From positions 11,202 through 75,201 of the forward strand of contig JBKDQQ010000052.1 of the NCBI GenBank assembly GCA_046341775.1: 64,000 nucleotides of DNA, in the 5' to 3' direction. Below, piece after piece: positions 35,069 through 44,037 of the stretch (positions are counted from its first letter, which is position 1; every line of letters begins with the position of its first letter). A program made the translations under genes and the position numbers. Below the pieces are notes generated by a model. It saw nothing but the letters and a program-made list of their open reading frames with translations, ran no database searches and was not told the origin of the DNA. This DNA comes from SXXH01 sp041165735. GTDB taxonomy: Bacteria > Planctomycetota > UBA1135 > GCA-002686595.

Positions 35069-36238
35069 TCAGTCGCGGCGCAGCGCTTGCGTGGGCCGCA
35101 GCGAGGCCGCGCGCAACGCCGGCAAGGCCCCGCCGAGCAACCCGAGCGCCAGCGAGAATCCCACCGCCACGACCATGACCTGGGGCGTGACGCGGAAGGC
35201 GAAGGCCACCTCGGTGAAGGTCTGGAAGTTCATCGCGCCCGTGTCCACGCCGTTCAGGGGCAGCGCCATGAGGCATCCGACGACGCCGCCCAGCAGGCCG
35301 AGCACGAGCGACTCGAACAGGAACGAGGCGAAGATCGCCCACGGCTTGAAGCCCAAGGAGAGCAGGATGCCGATCTCGTTCGTGCGCGCGGCCAGCGCGG
35401 CGAGCATCGTGTTCGTGGCGGTGAAGACCGCGGCCACTCCCATGATGGCGGCGAGGAACGCGCCCAGCACGCGCAGCACGAAGGAGAAGGCCGTGGTCTG
35501 CGAGCCGAGGTACTCGCGCTCGGTCATGACCTTGCACGGCACCTGGGGGTCGGACTCCATGCGTTCCTTCAACTCGTCGAGGTCGACGCCCGCCTTGAGC
35601 TTGGCGACGACGCGGTTGAACACCGGCCGCTCCAACGCCTCGGCCAGGCGGTCGCGGTCGCCCCAGATCTCGGACTTGAACGGTCCTGGATGGTCGAACA
35701 TGCCCACGACCTTGAACGGCGTCGTGTTGAGCACGAGCGTGTCGCCCACGCGGCAATCGGCGATGCGATCGGCGAGCTTCGAGCCCACGACCACCTCGTC
35801 CGTGCCCGGCGCGAAGTTGCGTCCCTCGACGAGGCGGATGTCGTCGCCGAGGATCAGGAACGTGCCTTGCTGCACGCCGCGGATGGGCACGTTGGTCTCG
35901 CCGCCGCCGACCTTCTCGCGCCGCACCGCGAGGTACATCTCCGCCGAGACGAGCGGCGGACCGTCGGCGGGACGCTCGATGTCCGGCAGCGACTTCATCA
36001 GGATCTGCGCGCGCTCGAGCGAGAACACGCTGTCGCCCTCGTTGGTGGAGCCCTGCCGCAGGAACACCACCACGTCGTCGCGCCCGTTCTCGACGAACAG
36101 CGTGGCGAACCCCTGCTGCAAGGCCAGCACCCCGGCCAGGACCGCCACGGTGGCGCCGATGCCGAGCACCGTCAGCAGGGTGGCCGTGCGCCGCACAACG
36201 AGGCTGCGCAGGTTGTAGGAGAGCGGCACGAAGGCCAT
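35069..36238 (-). CDS. MacB/LolC-type ABC permease (FtsX family)
   Basis: A 389-residue permease. One helix at the N-terminus (TATLLTVLGIGATVAVLAGVLAL) and three at the C-terminus flank a periplasmic MacB-like domain of about 220 residues. The C-terminal FtsX signature reads RTNEIGILLSLGFKPWAIFASFLFESLVLGLLGGVVG, ending with LPALRAASLRPTQALRR. It is the last gene of an adaptor-ATPase-permease-permease operon. Its start shares a base with the preceding stop (TGATG). The two permeases would form a heterodimer powered by the ATPase. Confidence 0.88.
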   Translation of the reverse strand: MAFVPLSYNLRSLVVRRTATLLTVLGIGATVAVLAGVLALQQGFATLFVENGRDDVVVFLRQGSTNEGDSVFSLERAQILMKSLPDIERPADGPPLVSAEMYLAVRREKVGGGETNVPIRGVQQGTFLILGDDIRLVEGRNFAPGTDEVVVGSKLADRIADCRVGDTLVLNTTPFKVVGMFDHPGPFKSEIWGDRDRLAEALERPVFNRVVAKLKAGVDLDELKERMESDPQVPCKVMTEREYLGSQTTAFSFVLRVLGAFLAAIMGVAAVFTATNTMLAALAARTNEIGILLSLGFKPWAIFASFLFESLVLGLLGGVVGCLMALPLNGVDTGAMNFQTFTEVAFAFRVTPQVMVVAVGFSLALGLLGGALPALRAASLRPTQALRRD

Positions 36239-37407
36239 CAGCCGGTCCTCCGCAGCGCGTCGATCACCGACAACCCGCGCGCGCGCAGCGCCGGTCCGAC
36301 GCCGGCGACCAGCCCGACCAGCAGGGTCGCCCCGGCGGCGGACCACAAGGTGGCCGCCGTCACTTCGTAGCCGGGGAACACGGTGCCGAGCATCTTCGCC
36401 ACGGCATCCTCGGTGGAGGCGGCCAGCAGGATGCCGGCGCCGCCGCCGAACGCGCACAAGGCGAGGCTCTGCCACAGCAGCACGCCCGCGACCACGCCGT
36501 CGCCGAAGCCCAGCGCCTTGAGCACCCCGATGTCGCGCGTCTGCTCGCGCGCGGCCATCAGCATCGTGTTCAGCGCGGCCAGCAGGATCGCCACCATCAC
36601 GCCGCCGCCGATGGACGAGACGAACAACGGCACGTTGCCGATCATCGACACGAACTGGGCCTGGAACTCGGCTTCCGTCGTGGTCTGCACGACCTGCGGC
36701 CCCTGCTCGAACAGCGCGTCGATGCGCGACATGACCTCGGTGCGGTCCGCGCCGGGCGCCATCTTGACCACGAAGATGCCCACGCCCGCGGGCCCGCTGC
36801 CCTCGCCGGAGTCGAGCGCGTTCTCGAGGTACTTGTAGTGGAAGAACAGCGTCGCGTCGTCGACGTTCTTCTTGGTCGACTTGTACACCCCGGCGACGCG
36901 GAAGTCCCACGTCGTGCCGTCGGTCTTCGGGAACAGGGCGCCGATGATCGGCACCGAGTCGCCCACCTTGAAGCCGTACTTGTTCGCCGTCGCCTCGCCC
37001 ACGATGCAGGCCTTGCGGTCGCGCAGGAAGTCGCTCCAGTCGCCGTCGACCAGCTGGATCTCGGGGTAGATCGCCTGCAGTTCGTCCTGGTCGCAGGCGA
37101 ACTGCGCGAAGAAGTTGCTCGGATCCTGGTAGTAGCCGCCGAACCAGTTCCAGCGCATGACGCGCTCGACGCCCTCGACCGAGGCGATCTTGGTCCCGTA
37201 GGACTGCGGCAGGTACACGAAGAGCGAGACCTTCGACTGCACGATCAGGCGATCGGCGGCGGCGGCCTTGACGCCGGCCTCGAGGGCCACCACGAGGCTG
37301 CGCAGCAGGCACAGCAGGAAGATGGCGATGGCGAGCGAGCCCGCCGTCAGCAGGAAGCGCGCCTTGCGCTTGGTCAAGTTGCGCCAGACGAGTTGGAAGG
37401 GAGGCAC
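36238..37407 (-). CDS. MacB/LolC-type ABC permease, second copy
   Basis: A 389-residue permease of the same layout as its neighbour: N-terminal helix (FLLTAGSLAIAIFLLCLLRSLVVAL), periplasmic domain with conserved VVGEATANKYGFKVGDSVPI and VAGVYKST, and FtsX ending AREQTRDIGVLKALGFGDGVVAGVLLWQS ... RARGLSVIDALRR. The start is the GTG at 37407, 3 bases after the ATPase stop, with GAGGTGG upstream. A CTG at 37413 would overlap that stop but is less likely. Sequence divergence from the other copy shows an old duplication. Confidence 0.86.
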   Translation of the reverse strand: MPPFQLVWRNLTKRKARFLLTAGSLAIAIFLLCLLRSLVVALEAGVKAAAADRLIVQSKVSLFVYLPQSYGTKIASVEGVERVMRWNWFGGYYQDPSNFFAQFACDQDELQAIYPEIQLVDGDWSDFLRDRKACIVGEATANKYGFKVGDSVPIIGALFPKTDGTTWDFRVAGVYKSTKKNVDDATLFFHYKYLENALDSGEGSGPAGVGIFVVKMAPGADRTEVMSRIDALFEQGPQVVQTTTEAEFQAQFVSMIGNVPLFVSSIGGGVMVAILLAALNTMLMAAREQTRDIGVLKALGFGDGVVAGVLLWQSLALCAFGGGAGILLAASTEDAVAKMLGTVFPGYEVTAATLWSAAGATLLVGLVAGVGPALRARGLSVIDALRRTG

Positions 37408-37409
37408 GA

Positions 37410-38102
37410 TCAGCGCACCACCTCGATGCGACCGAGGCGTCCTCCCTTGTCGAGGTGCACGATGGTGCGCGCCTGCTGGGCGGCGGCATGGTCGTGGGTC
37501 ACCATCAGGATCGTCTTGCCGTACTTCTCGTTGAGCAGCCGGAGCAAGGCCAGCACGTCGTCCGCCGACTTGCGGTCGAGGTCGCCCGTGGGCTCGTCGG
37601 CCAGCACCAGCATGGGGTCGGAGACCAGCGCGCGCGCGATCGCCACGCGCTGCTCCTGGCCGCCCGACAATTGGGCGGGCCTGTGCGAGCGCCGATCGCC
37701 CAGGCCGACCAGCTCGAGCGCGGACTTGGCGTGCTCCTTGCGCTGCGCGCGCGACAGGCGCGTCAGGAGCAGCGGCAACTCGACGTTCTCCTGCGCCGTC
37801 AGCACGGGGATCAGGTTGAAGCCCTGGAAGACGAAGCCGACGCGCTCCGCGCGCCACTCGGCGAGCTCGGGCCCGCTCATCGTGGCGATGTCCTCGCCGT
37901 CGACGACGATGCGGCCCTCGTCGGCGCGATCGAGCCCGCCCACGAGGTTGAGCAGGGTGGTCTTGCCGGAGCCCGAGGGTCCCATCAGCGCGTAGAAGCC
38001 GCCCGCCTCGAGATCGAGGTCCAGCTTGTCGAGCACGCGCAGCGTCTCGCCGCCGCGCGAGTAGCCCTTCACCAGTCCGCGCAGTTCGATCAGGGCGCCC
38101 AT
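37410..38102 (-). CDS. MacB/LolD-type ABC ATPase
   Basis: A 230-residue ATPase of the LolD/MacB class. It has Walker A GPSGSGKTT (residues 41-49), Q-loop FVFQGFNLIPVLTA, signature LSGGQEQRVAIARAL, Walker B LVLADEPTGDLD, and MVTHDH. The FQ.FNL.P.L.A.EN motif is characteristic of this mechanotransmission group, which moves lipoproteins, antibiotics or peptides from the inner membrane or periplasm instead of across the bilayer. It lies between the adaptor gene and the permeases. It starts 1 base after the adaptor stop. Confidence 0.92.
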   Translation of the reverse strand: MGALIELRGLVKGYSRGGETLRVLDKLDLDLEAGGFYALMGPSGSGKTTLLNLVGGLDRADEGRIVVDGEDIATMSGPELAEWRAERVGFVFQGFNLIPVLTAQENVELPLLLTRLSRAQRKEHAKSALELVGLGDRRSHRPAQLSGGQEQRVAIARALVSDPMLVLADEPTGDLDRKSADDVLALLRLLNEKYGKTILMVTHDHAAAQQARTIVHLDKGGRLGRIEVVR

Positions 38103-38103
38103 G

Positions 38104-39507
38104 TCAACGCTCCTCGAACCGCAGCATGGCGCCGTCGACGAGGTCCGCGGGCGGATCGAGCACGACCACTTCGCCGCCCTCGAGGCCCGAGAGGATGGCG
38201 ACCTTGCCCGCGCGACCCTCGCCCACCTCGACCACGCGCTTCCGCGCCGCGCCGCCCGCCACCAGCCACACGAAGGGCGCGCCGTCGGCGCGCACCAACG
38301 CGCCCGCGGGCACCAGCACGCGCGCCTCGGTCGGGGCGGCAGGCGCGTCCTTGGGCGCGAACACGATGCGCACGCCCATCTCCGGCCGGAGCTTGTCGTC
38401 GCGCTCGAGGAAGGCCACGCGCACTTCGACGGTGGCCTTGGTGCGGTTCGCGGTCGGCCAGATGCGGTCGACCTTGCCGGGATAGGCGCGATCGGGCCAC
38501 GCGTCGAGGTAGATCTGCGCCGAAGCGCCTTCCGACACGCTGGCGAGCGAGGTCTCCGGCACCTCGGCCTGCACTTCCAGCGAGGCGAAGTCGACCATGG
38601 TCACCACCGAGCCGCGCGCGCTCGTGCCTCCGACCACGTTGGGGCTGACGACCTCGCCGACCTCGGCGTCCTTCAGCACGACGACGCCGTCGAAGGGCGC
38701 CTTGACCATCGTCTTGTCCAAGGTCGCCTGCGCCAGGTCGCGGCCCGCGAGCGCCGAGTCGACGCGCTTGGCGGCCTCCAACTGCGCCGCCTCGATCGCC
38801 GCCATGCGCGCCTCCGCCTCGACCACCGATTGGCGGGCGGACTCGATGCGCGCCTCGGCCGAGGCCACGCGCGCCTCGGCGACCTGCAACTCGCCGTGCG
38901 CGCGATCGAGGCCGTCGCGCGTCCCGACGCCATCGGCGAGGGCCTTGTCCGCCCGCTCGCGCAGCGTGGCGGCCAAGGCGCGCGCCGCGCCGACTTGCGC
39001 GAGGTCCTGCTGCAAGGGCTGCACCGCGGAACGAGCGCTCTGCACCGCGCTCTTCGCCGCGTCGAACTCGCGCCGCACGCGCGTCTCGGTGGCGCGCGCC
39101 GCCTCCACCTCCGCCTCGGCGCGCCGCAGGTTGGCGGCGTGCTCGTCCGCGGACAGGCGCGCGACGATCTGGCCGGCCTCGACCACCGAACCTTCCTCGA
39201 CGTTCATCTCGACGATGCGACCGGGCGCGTCGGCCGACAGGGCGGCGCGCTTCTTGGCCACGATGTAGCCGTTGGCCGATGCACCCAACGCCGCCGCGAC
39301 TTGTCCTGCGCTGCGCTGCTCGGCCCGGGCGGTCTTGACCAGCGGCCGGCCCGCTTCCGCGGCGCGCTGGACGATGCCTTCGCCGAAGGCCAGCCAAGCG
39401 ACGGCCAGCACGAGCAGCAGGAAGGCCCACTTGACCCAGGCGGGGCTCTGCTTCGAGCCGCGCCGCGATCGGTCGGCCGCGGGGATGGGCATGTACTCGG
39501 CGCTCAC
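38104..39507 (-). CDS. HlyD/MacA-like periplasmic adaptor protein
   Basis: A 467-residue membrane-fusion protein. One N-terminal helix (WVKWAFLLLVLAVAWLAFGE) anchors it. The lipoyl half-motifs are ALSADAPGRIVEMNVEEGSVVEAGQIVARL and VKAPFDGVVVLKDAEVGEVVSP, separated by a long alpha-hairpin of about 140 residues (coiled-coil heptads). Beta-barrel and membrane-proximal domains follow. The start is GTG 39507, with AAGGAGA four bases before. An ATG five codons on is the alternative. With the ATPase and two permeases it makes a MacAB-type tripartite pump; no outer-membrane TolC-like gene is nearby. Confidence 0.9.
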   Translation of the reverse strand: MSAEYMPIPAADRSRRGSKQSPAWVKWAFLLLVLAVAWLAFGEGIVQRAAEAGRPLVKTARAEQRSAGQVAAALGASANGYIVAKKRAALSADAPGRIVEMNVEEGSVVEAGQIVARLSADEHAANLRRAEAEVEAARATETRVRREFDAAKSAVQSARSAVQPLQQDLAQVGAARALAATLRERADKALADGVGTRDGLDRAHGELQVAEARVASAEARIESARQSVVEAEARMAAIEAAQLEAAKRVDSALAGRDLAQATLDKTMVKAPFDGVVVLKDAEVGEVVSPNVVGGTSARGSVVTMVDFASLEVQAEVPETSLASVSEGASAQIYLDAWPDRAYPGKVDRIWPTANRTKATVEVRVAFLERDDKLRPEMGVRIVFAPKDAPAAPTEARVLVPAGALVRADGAPFVWLVAGGAARKRVVEVGEGRAGKVAILSGLEGGEVVVLDPPADLVDGAMLRFEER

Positions 39508-39661
39508 GGTGTCTCCTTCGCGCGGCTCGGCCCCGCGGTGCCAAGGCACCGGCCGGGGATGGCCGCCAAGCCCGCTGCACGGGCCGGTCCAAGCGGGCAT
39601 GATAGCGTCATCTCTCCCTCCATCCGAACCCCTCCGGCAGCGCTCGTTCGAAGTCCCGACC

Positions 39662-42600
39662 ATGCGACACTCCAAGCTCCTGTTCCTCGGCCTGCAGCTC
39701 CTCCTGTGTTGGTGCGCTCCTGCGGTTCGAGCGCAGTCGGAGTGGACCGAGCTCGTCGACGGCAAGGGCCTGGCGGGATGGCGCGGCGAAGCGCGCTTCT
39801 GGTCGGTCGAAGACGGCGCCATCGTCGGCCGCAGCACGAAGGAGACTCCGTGCGACGCGACCACGTACCTGCTGCGCGACGGCCTCGAGTTCGAGGACTT
39901 CGAGCTGGTGGCCGAGTACAAGGTCGTCGGCGGCAACTCGGGCATCCAGTTCCGCAGCAAGGACCTCGGCGGCCACCAGGTGGCCGGGCCCCAGGCCGAC
40001 ATCGAAGACGGGGACTCGTGGTCGGGTTGCCTGTACGAACAGGACGGGCGCGGCGTGATGACGACGCGCGGCGAACGCTGCGTCTTCGCGGACGGGCGCA
40101 AGGACGCGCGTCGCTTCGCCGACGGCAAGGAGCTGCAGCGGCGCGCCGTGCGCCGCCACGATTGGAACACCTACCGCGTCGTGGCCGTGGGCGGGACGAT
40201 CGTGCTCGAGATCAACGGCGTGCGCACCAGCGAGACGGTCGATCGCGATCCCGCGCGCGCCGTGCGCGGCCTGGTAGCCGTGCAGCTGCACGCGGGTCCG
40301 CCGATGGAAGTGCGCTACCGCTCGATCAAGGTGCGCCGCCTCGGGCCCGCCGACGAGCCCAAGCTCGACGAGATCGGCCACGGCACGGCCGAGCTGCACC
40401 TGCTCCCCGGCCCGCTGCCGCATTGGTTGTGGGCCGGCGAGCAACCGGGACAGTCCGAGAGCGTGCTGCTCGAACGCGAGTTCGTCGTGCCCTTCGCCCC
40501 GGCGCGGGCGCGGCTCTTGGCCAGCGGCGACAACCATGTGGTGGCGTGGATCAACGGCCGGCGCCTCTTCGTGCACGACGACTGGAGCCGGCTGGCGGGC
40601 GCCGACGCGACGGGCGCCGTGGTCGAGGGCGCGAACGCATTGCAGCTCGCGGCGAGGAACGATGGCGGGCCGGCCGGTGCGTGGTGCGAACTGGTCGTCG
40701 CCGCGGCGGACGGTCGACGCATGCGGCTCGTCAGCGACGCCTCGTTCAGCTCCATCTCGCTGGTGGGCGAGGTCGACATCGAGTCGCTCGATCCGGCCTC
40801 CATCGAGCGCGGACGCACGGGGCCGGCCCACTCGTTCGGCGCCATGGGCGTCGCGCCGTGGGGCATGATCGACGACCAGGACGGCGCCACGAGCGATGCA
40901 CGAGTCCCCGCGGCGCTCGGCGCCGACGACATCGAGCTGGCCGAGGGCTTCGCCATCGAGCTCGTGCACCAACCCGATCCCGCCACGCAGGGGTCGTGGG
41001 TGGCCTTGTGCGAAGCACCGGGCGGATTCCTGTACGCGGCCGACCAGTACGGCTCGATCTGGCGCGCGCGCATGGCCGCGCGGCCGCTGGAGTTCGCGCG
41101 CGTGCCCGCCGCGGTCTCCGGCGCGCACGGATTGCTGTGGCACGGCGGCGCGTTGCACTGCGTCGTGGCCGAAGGCTCCGACGGCGCGCGCACCGGACTG
41201 TGGCGCGTCGACGATGTGGACGGCGACGGACTGCCCGACTCGCCGCGGCTGTTGCGCGCGTTCGAGGGCGGAGGCGAGCATGGTCCGCACGGCCTCGTCA
41301 CGGGTCCCGATGGTCGGATCTGGATCGTGGGCGGCAACCACACGAAGTTGCCGGATTGCGCGACGAGCCGCGTGCCCCGCCTGTGGGCCGAGGACGACCT
41401 CGTGCCCACCATCGAGGACCCGCGCGGCCACGCCAACGGCATCCGCGCGCCCGGCGGCTGGATCGTGGCCGTCGGCGACGACGGACGCGACTTCGAGCTG
41501 TGGTCGATGGGCTACCGCAACGCCTACGACCTGGCCTTCGACGCGCGCGGCGAGTTGTACACCTGGGATTCCGACATGGAGTGGGACGTCGGCGCGCCTT
41601 GGTACAGGCCCGTGAGGATCGTGCAGGCCGTGTCTGGTTCCGACTTCGGCTGGCGCACGGGCTCGTCGAACTGGCCGACAAGTTGGCTTGACACCTTGCC
41701 CTCGACCGCCGATCTCGGGCGCGGTTCCCCCACCGGCCTCGCCTTCGGCACCGGGCTCGCGGCGCCGGAGCGTTGGCAGCGCGCGCTCTACGCCTGCGAC
41801 TGGTCCTTCGGCACGATCTGGGCCCTCGACGTCCACGAGGCCGGCGCCGGCTCGCGCGCCGCGGCCATCCCCTTCCTGCGCGGCACGCCCTTCCCGGCCA
41901 CGGACATCATCGTCGGATCCGACGGCGCCTTGTGGATCAGCACCGGTGGACGGCGCACTCGTTCCGGCGTGTACCGCGCGCATTGGAGCGGAGGCGGGAG
42001 CTTCGCGCCCGCGGCCGTTCCGCCCGCTTCCGAGTCGCTGGTCGCGCGGCGCGCGCTCGAGCGCTTGCACGGTCCGGGACGCGCCTGGTCGGCCGACGAC
42101 GCGCGCGGCGTGGTGGCCGCGCTGCGCGGCGGCGACCGCCACCTCGCGCACGCGGCGCGCGCGGCCCTCGAGCACGCCGATGCGGCGCGCTTCGACGCCA
42201 TCGTCGAGGCGGCGGGCGCGCCCGATGCCGATCTCGTGCTCGTCGCCTTGCGCCGCTTCCCGGCCGAGCGTCGCGCGCTGGCGCTGGAGCACCTCGCTCG
42301 GCTGGAGCGGGACTCGCTCGAGGCGCGCCGCGACTGGCTGCGCCTCGCGCAGCTCGCCTGCCTCAGGTTGGCGCCGCTTTCCGGCGCGGAGGAAGCCGCG
42401 CTGCGCGCGCAGGTCGAAGCCCTCGAGTTCCGCCGCGACGAGCGCGCCGATCGCGACCTCGCCGCGCTGCTCGCCCATTTCGGCGGGGACGGCAACTTGT
42501 CGCGCCTCGTCGCGCGACTCGAGGACGAGCCGGAGCAGGAGGAACAGTTGCACCTCGGCCACGCCATCGCCGCGGCGCGCGGGCCGATCGGCCTCGATCT

Positions 42601-43270
42601 GCGGCGACGCTTCCTCGAGAGGTGGAACACGATCCAACCGCGGATGCGCGGCGGCGAGTCGCTGGAGCTGTACGCCGAGCGCATCCGCGAGCGCTTCGTG
42701 GCGGCCATCCCCGCCGCGGAGCTGGCGCACCTCGCGGACGCGATCCGCGCACCGGCGCGCGCGCAGGCCGCGCCCGCCGCGGCCCCGCGCAAGGCGCCCG
42801 TGCGCAGCTGGACCCGCGACGAAGTCCGCCGGCTGCTCGCCGACGGCTCGGCCACGACGAGCGCCGCGCGGGGCCGCGCCGCGTGGGAGGCCGCCACTTG
42901 CGGCGCCTGCCACCGCATCGCCGGCGAAGGCGGCTCGAGCGGGCCGGACCTGACGACCTTGGGCTCGCGCTTCGGGGTCGAGGACCTGCTGGATTCCCTG
43001 TTCGAGCCTTCGCGCACGATCTCCGACCAGTACGCCGACACGGAGATCCAGACCGCGGAGGGCGACCTCCACGTGGGGCGCGTCGAGGGAACCAGGGATG
43101 GCGCGCTGAGGCTGGTCGAACCGAGCGGCCAGGTGGTCGAGATCGACGAGGCCTCGATCGTCGTCAAGCGGCCGTGGAAGGTGTCGCGCATGCCCGCGGG
43201 GCTGCTCGACCATCTGCAGGCCGACGAGGTTCGGGCCCTGGTCGACTACTCGCTGGGGCGCGCGCGCTGA
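39662..43270 (+). CDS. DUF1080 / sugar-dehydrogenase-type propeller / cytochrome c fusion, secreted
   Basis: A 1,202-residue exported protein. The signal peptide ends near CAPAVRAQ. Residues about 28-235 are DUF1080 (WTELVDGKGLAGWRGEARFWSVEDGAIVG), a concanavalin-like fold seen in sugar-hydrolysing or -binding planctomycete proteins. A beta-sandwich follows, then a glucose/sorbosone-dehydrogenase-like six-bladed propeller at about 430-770 (ELAEGFAIELVHQP, PHGLVTGPDGRIWIVGG, RNAYDLAFDARGELYT). A helical HEAT-like region leads to a cytochrome c with CGACH near 1079 and axial Met candidates. The fold set implies oxidation of a sugar or polymer fragment with electrons passed to haem. A one-mismatch palindrome is at 41677-41692. 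No obvious promoter of the leaderless type. Confidence 0.85.
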   Translation: MRHSKLLFLGLQLLLCWCAPAVRAQSEWTELVDGKGLAGWRGEARFWSVEDGAIVGRSTKETPCDATTYLLRDGLEFEDFELVAEYKVVGGNSGIQFRSKDLGGHQVAGPQADIEDGDSWSGCLYEQDGRGVMTTRGERCVFADGRKDARRFADGKELQRRAVRRHDWNTYRVVAVGGTIVLEINGVRTSETVDRDPARAVRGLVAVQLHAGPPMEVRYRSIKVRRLGPADEPKLDEIGHGTAELHLLPGPLPHWLWAGEQPGQSESVLLEREFVVPFAPARARLLASGDNHVVAWINGRRLFVHDDWSRLAGADATGAVVEGANALQLAARNDGGPAGAWCELVVAAADGRRMRLVSDASFSSISLVGEVDIESLDPASIERGRTGPAHSFGAMGVAPWGMIDDQDGATSDARVPAALGADDIELAEGFAIELVHQPDPATQGSWVALCEAPGGFLYAADQYGSIWRARMAARPLEFARVPAAVSGAHGLLWHGGALHCVVAEGSDGARTGLWRVDDVDGDGLPDSPRLLRAFEGGGEHGPHGLVTGPDGRIWIVGGNHTKLPDCATSRVPRLWAEDDLVPTIEDPRGHANGIRAPGGWIVAVGDDGRDFELWSMGYRNAYDLAFDARGELYTWDSDMEWDVGAPWYRPVRIVQAVSGSDFGWRTGSSNWPTSWLDTLPSTADLGRGSPTGLAFGTGLAAPERWQRALYACDWSFGTIWALDVHEAGAGSRAAAIPFLRGTPFPATDIIVGSDGALWISTGGRRTRSGVYRAHWSGGGSFAPAAVPPASESLVARRALERLHGPGRAWSADDARGVVAALRGGDRHLAHAARAALEHADAARFDAIVEAAGAPDADLVLVALRRFPAERRALALEHLARLERDSLEARRDWLRLAQLACLRLAPLSGAEEAALRAQVEALEFRRDERADRDLAALLAHFGGDGNLSRLVARLEDEPEQEEQLHLGHAIAAARGPIGLDLRRRFLERWNTIQPRMRGGESLELYAERIRERFVAAIPAAELAHLADAIRAPARAQAAPAAAPRKAPVRSWTRDEVRRLLADGSATTSAARGRAAWEAATCGACHRIAGEGGSSGPDLTTLGSRFGVEDLLDSLFEPSRTISDQYADTEIQTAEGDLHVGRVEGTRDGALRLVEPSGQVVEIDEASIVVKRPWKVSRMPAGLLDHLQADEVRALVDYSLGRAR
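41677..41692. repeat. Dispersed palindrome copy 7 (one mismatch)
   Basis: GACAA GTTGGC TTGAC, one mismatch (A for T) in the left half, 6-bp spacer, followed by AC. It is read as Thr-Ser-Trp-Leu-Asp, in the same phase as copies 2 and 6. Confidence 0.65.
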
Positions 43271-43283
43271 GCGCCGTCCGCGC

Positions 43284-44006
43284 CTAGTCCCCGAGCAGCA
43301 GCGGCAGCAGCGTGGGCTCCACGCGCTTGTACAGCTCGGAGGTGGCGCGCACGTCGCGCAGGCAGTACTCGCCGATGTCCTCGATGCGGCCCTGCCTGTA
43401 GACGCGCGCCACCTGGCTGCCGTCGATGGAACCCTTGGGGCTCTCGACGTCGAAGCGGCGGCACCAGTATTCGAGTCCGTAGGACTCGCGCGTCGCGCCT
43501 TGGAAGTTGAAGACTTCCATCAGGTCGCAGTGGTCGCGCATCTCCCAGCGCTTCGGCAGCAGGTTGCGCGTCGGACGCACCCCGTGCTGCGCGGAGCGGA
43601 TCATGAGCATCGGCGCGTCGTAGCCGCGTCCGTTGAACGACACGAGGCGCGGCACGCGACCGCTCGAGGCTCGACCGACCAGTTGCCAGAACCGCTCCAG
43701 CACCTGCTTCTCGTCGCCGCGGAAGATCTTCGAATCCTTGACGCGCTCGAAGTCGCGTTCCGGCGCGTGCGCGCCCTCGAGCAGGATCATCCCGCGGTCC
43801 TCGCGCACCAGCCACATGCCGATGGCGATGATCTTGCCGAGGCCGGGGTAGAGGCCGGTGCGCTCGGGCACCGCCGCGCGGTCGTGCTCGTCGCGCGCGC
43901 GCGACAACAGGTACCCGCGGGTGGTCTCGTCGACCTCCTCCCACAAGTACCCGGCGACCTCGATGTCGAAGGCGATGACGGGTTGCGCGTGCCTCGATTC
44001 GTTCAT
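43284..44006 (-). CDS. Predicted 3'-5' exonuclease, PolB-like (DNA_pol_B_exo2)
   Basis: A 240-residue DnaQ-like nuclease. Exo I is IAFDIEVAG with D and E, exo II is SFNGRGYDAPML, and the Exo III region is YCLRDVRATSELY. This matches the predicted 3'-5' exonuclease related to the exonuclease domain of PolB; it stands alone here without a polymerase. It would use two metal ions bound by the acidic residues to trim 3' ends. The start at 44006 follows a TAACCT about 28 bases upstream. It is convergent with the cytochrome gene. Confidence 0.88.
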   Translation of the reverse strand: MNESRHAQPVIAFDIEVAGYLWEEVDETTRGYLLSRARDEHDRAAVPERTGLYPGLGKIIAIGMWLVREDRGMILLEGAHAPERDFERVKDSKIFRGDEKQVLERFWQLVGRASSGRVPRLVSFNGRGYDAPMLMIRSAQHGVRPTRNLLPKRWEMRDHCDLMEVFNFQGATRESYGLEYWCRRFDVESPKGSIDGSQVARVYRQGRIEDIGEYCLRDVRATSELYKRVEPTLLPLLLGD

Positions 44007-44037
44007 GCTGCGGCGTCCTCGCGCCGTGCGCGCGAGG

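Noticed and set aside
38103..38118. GTCAA-CGCTCC-TCGAA as another copy of the dispersed palindrome
   Set aside because: The spacer is right but the right half has two mismatches, as expected by chance.
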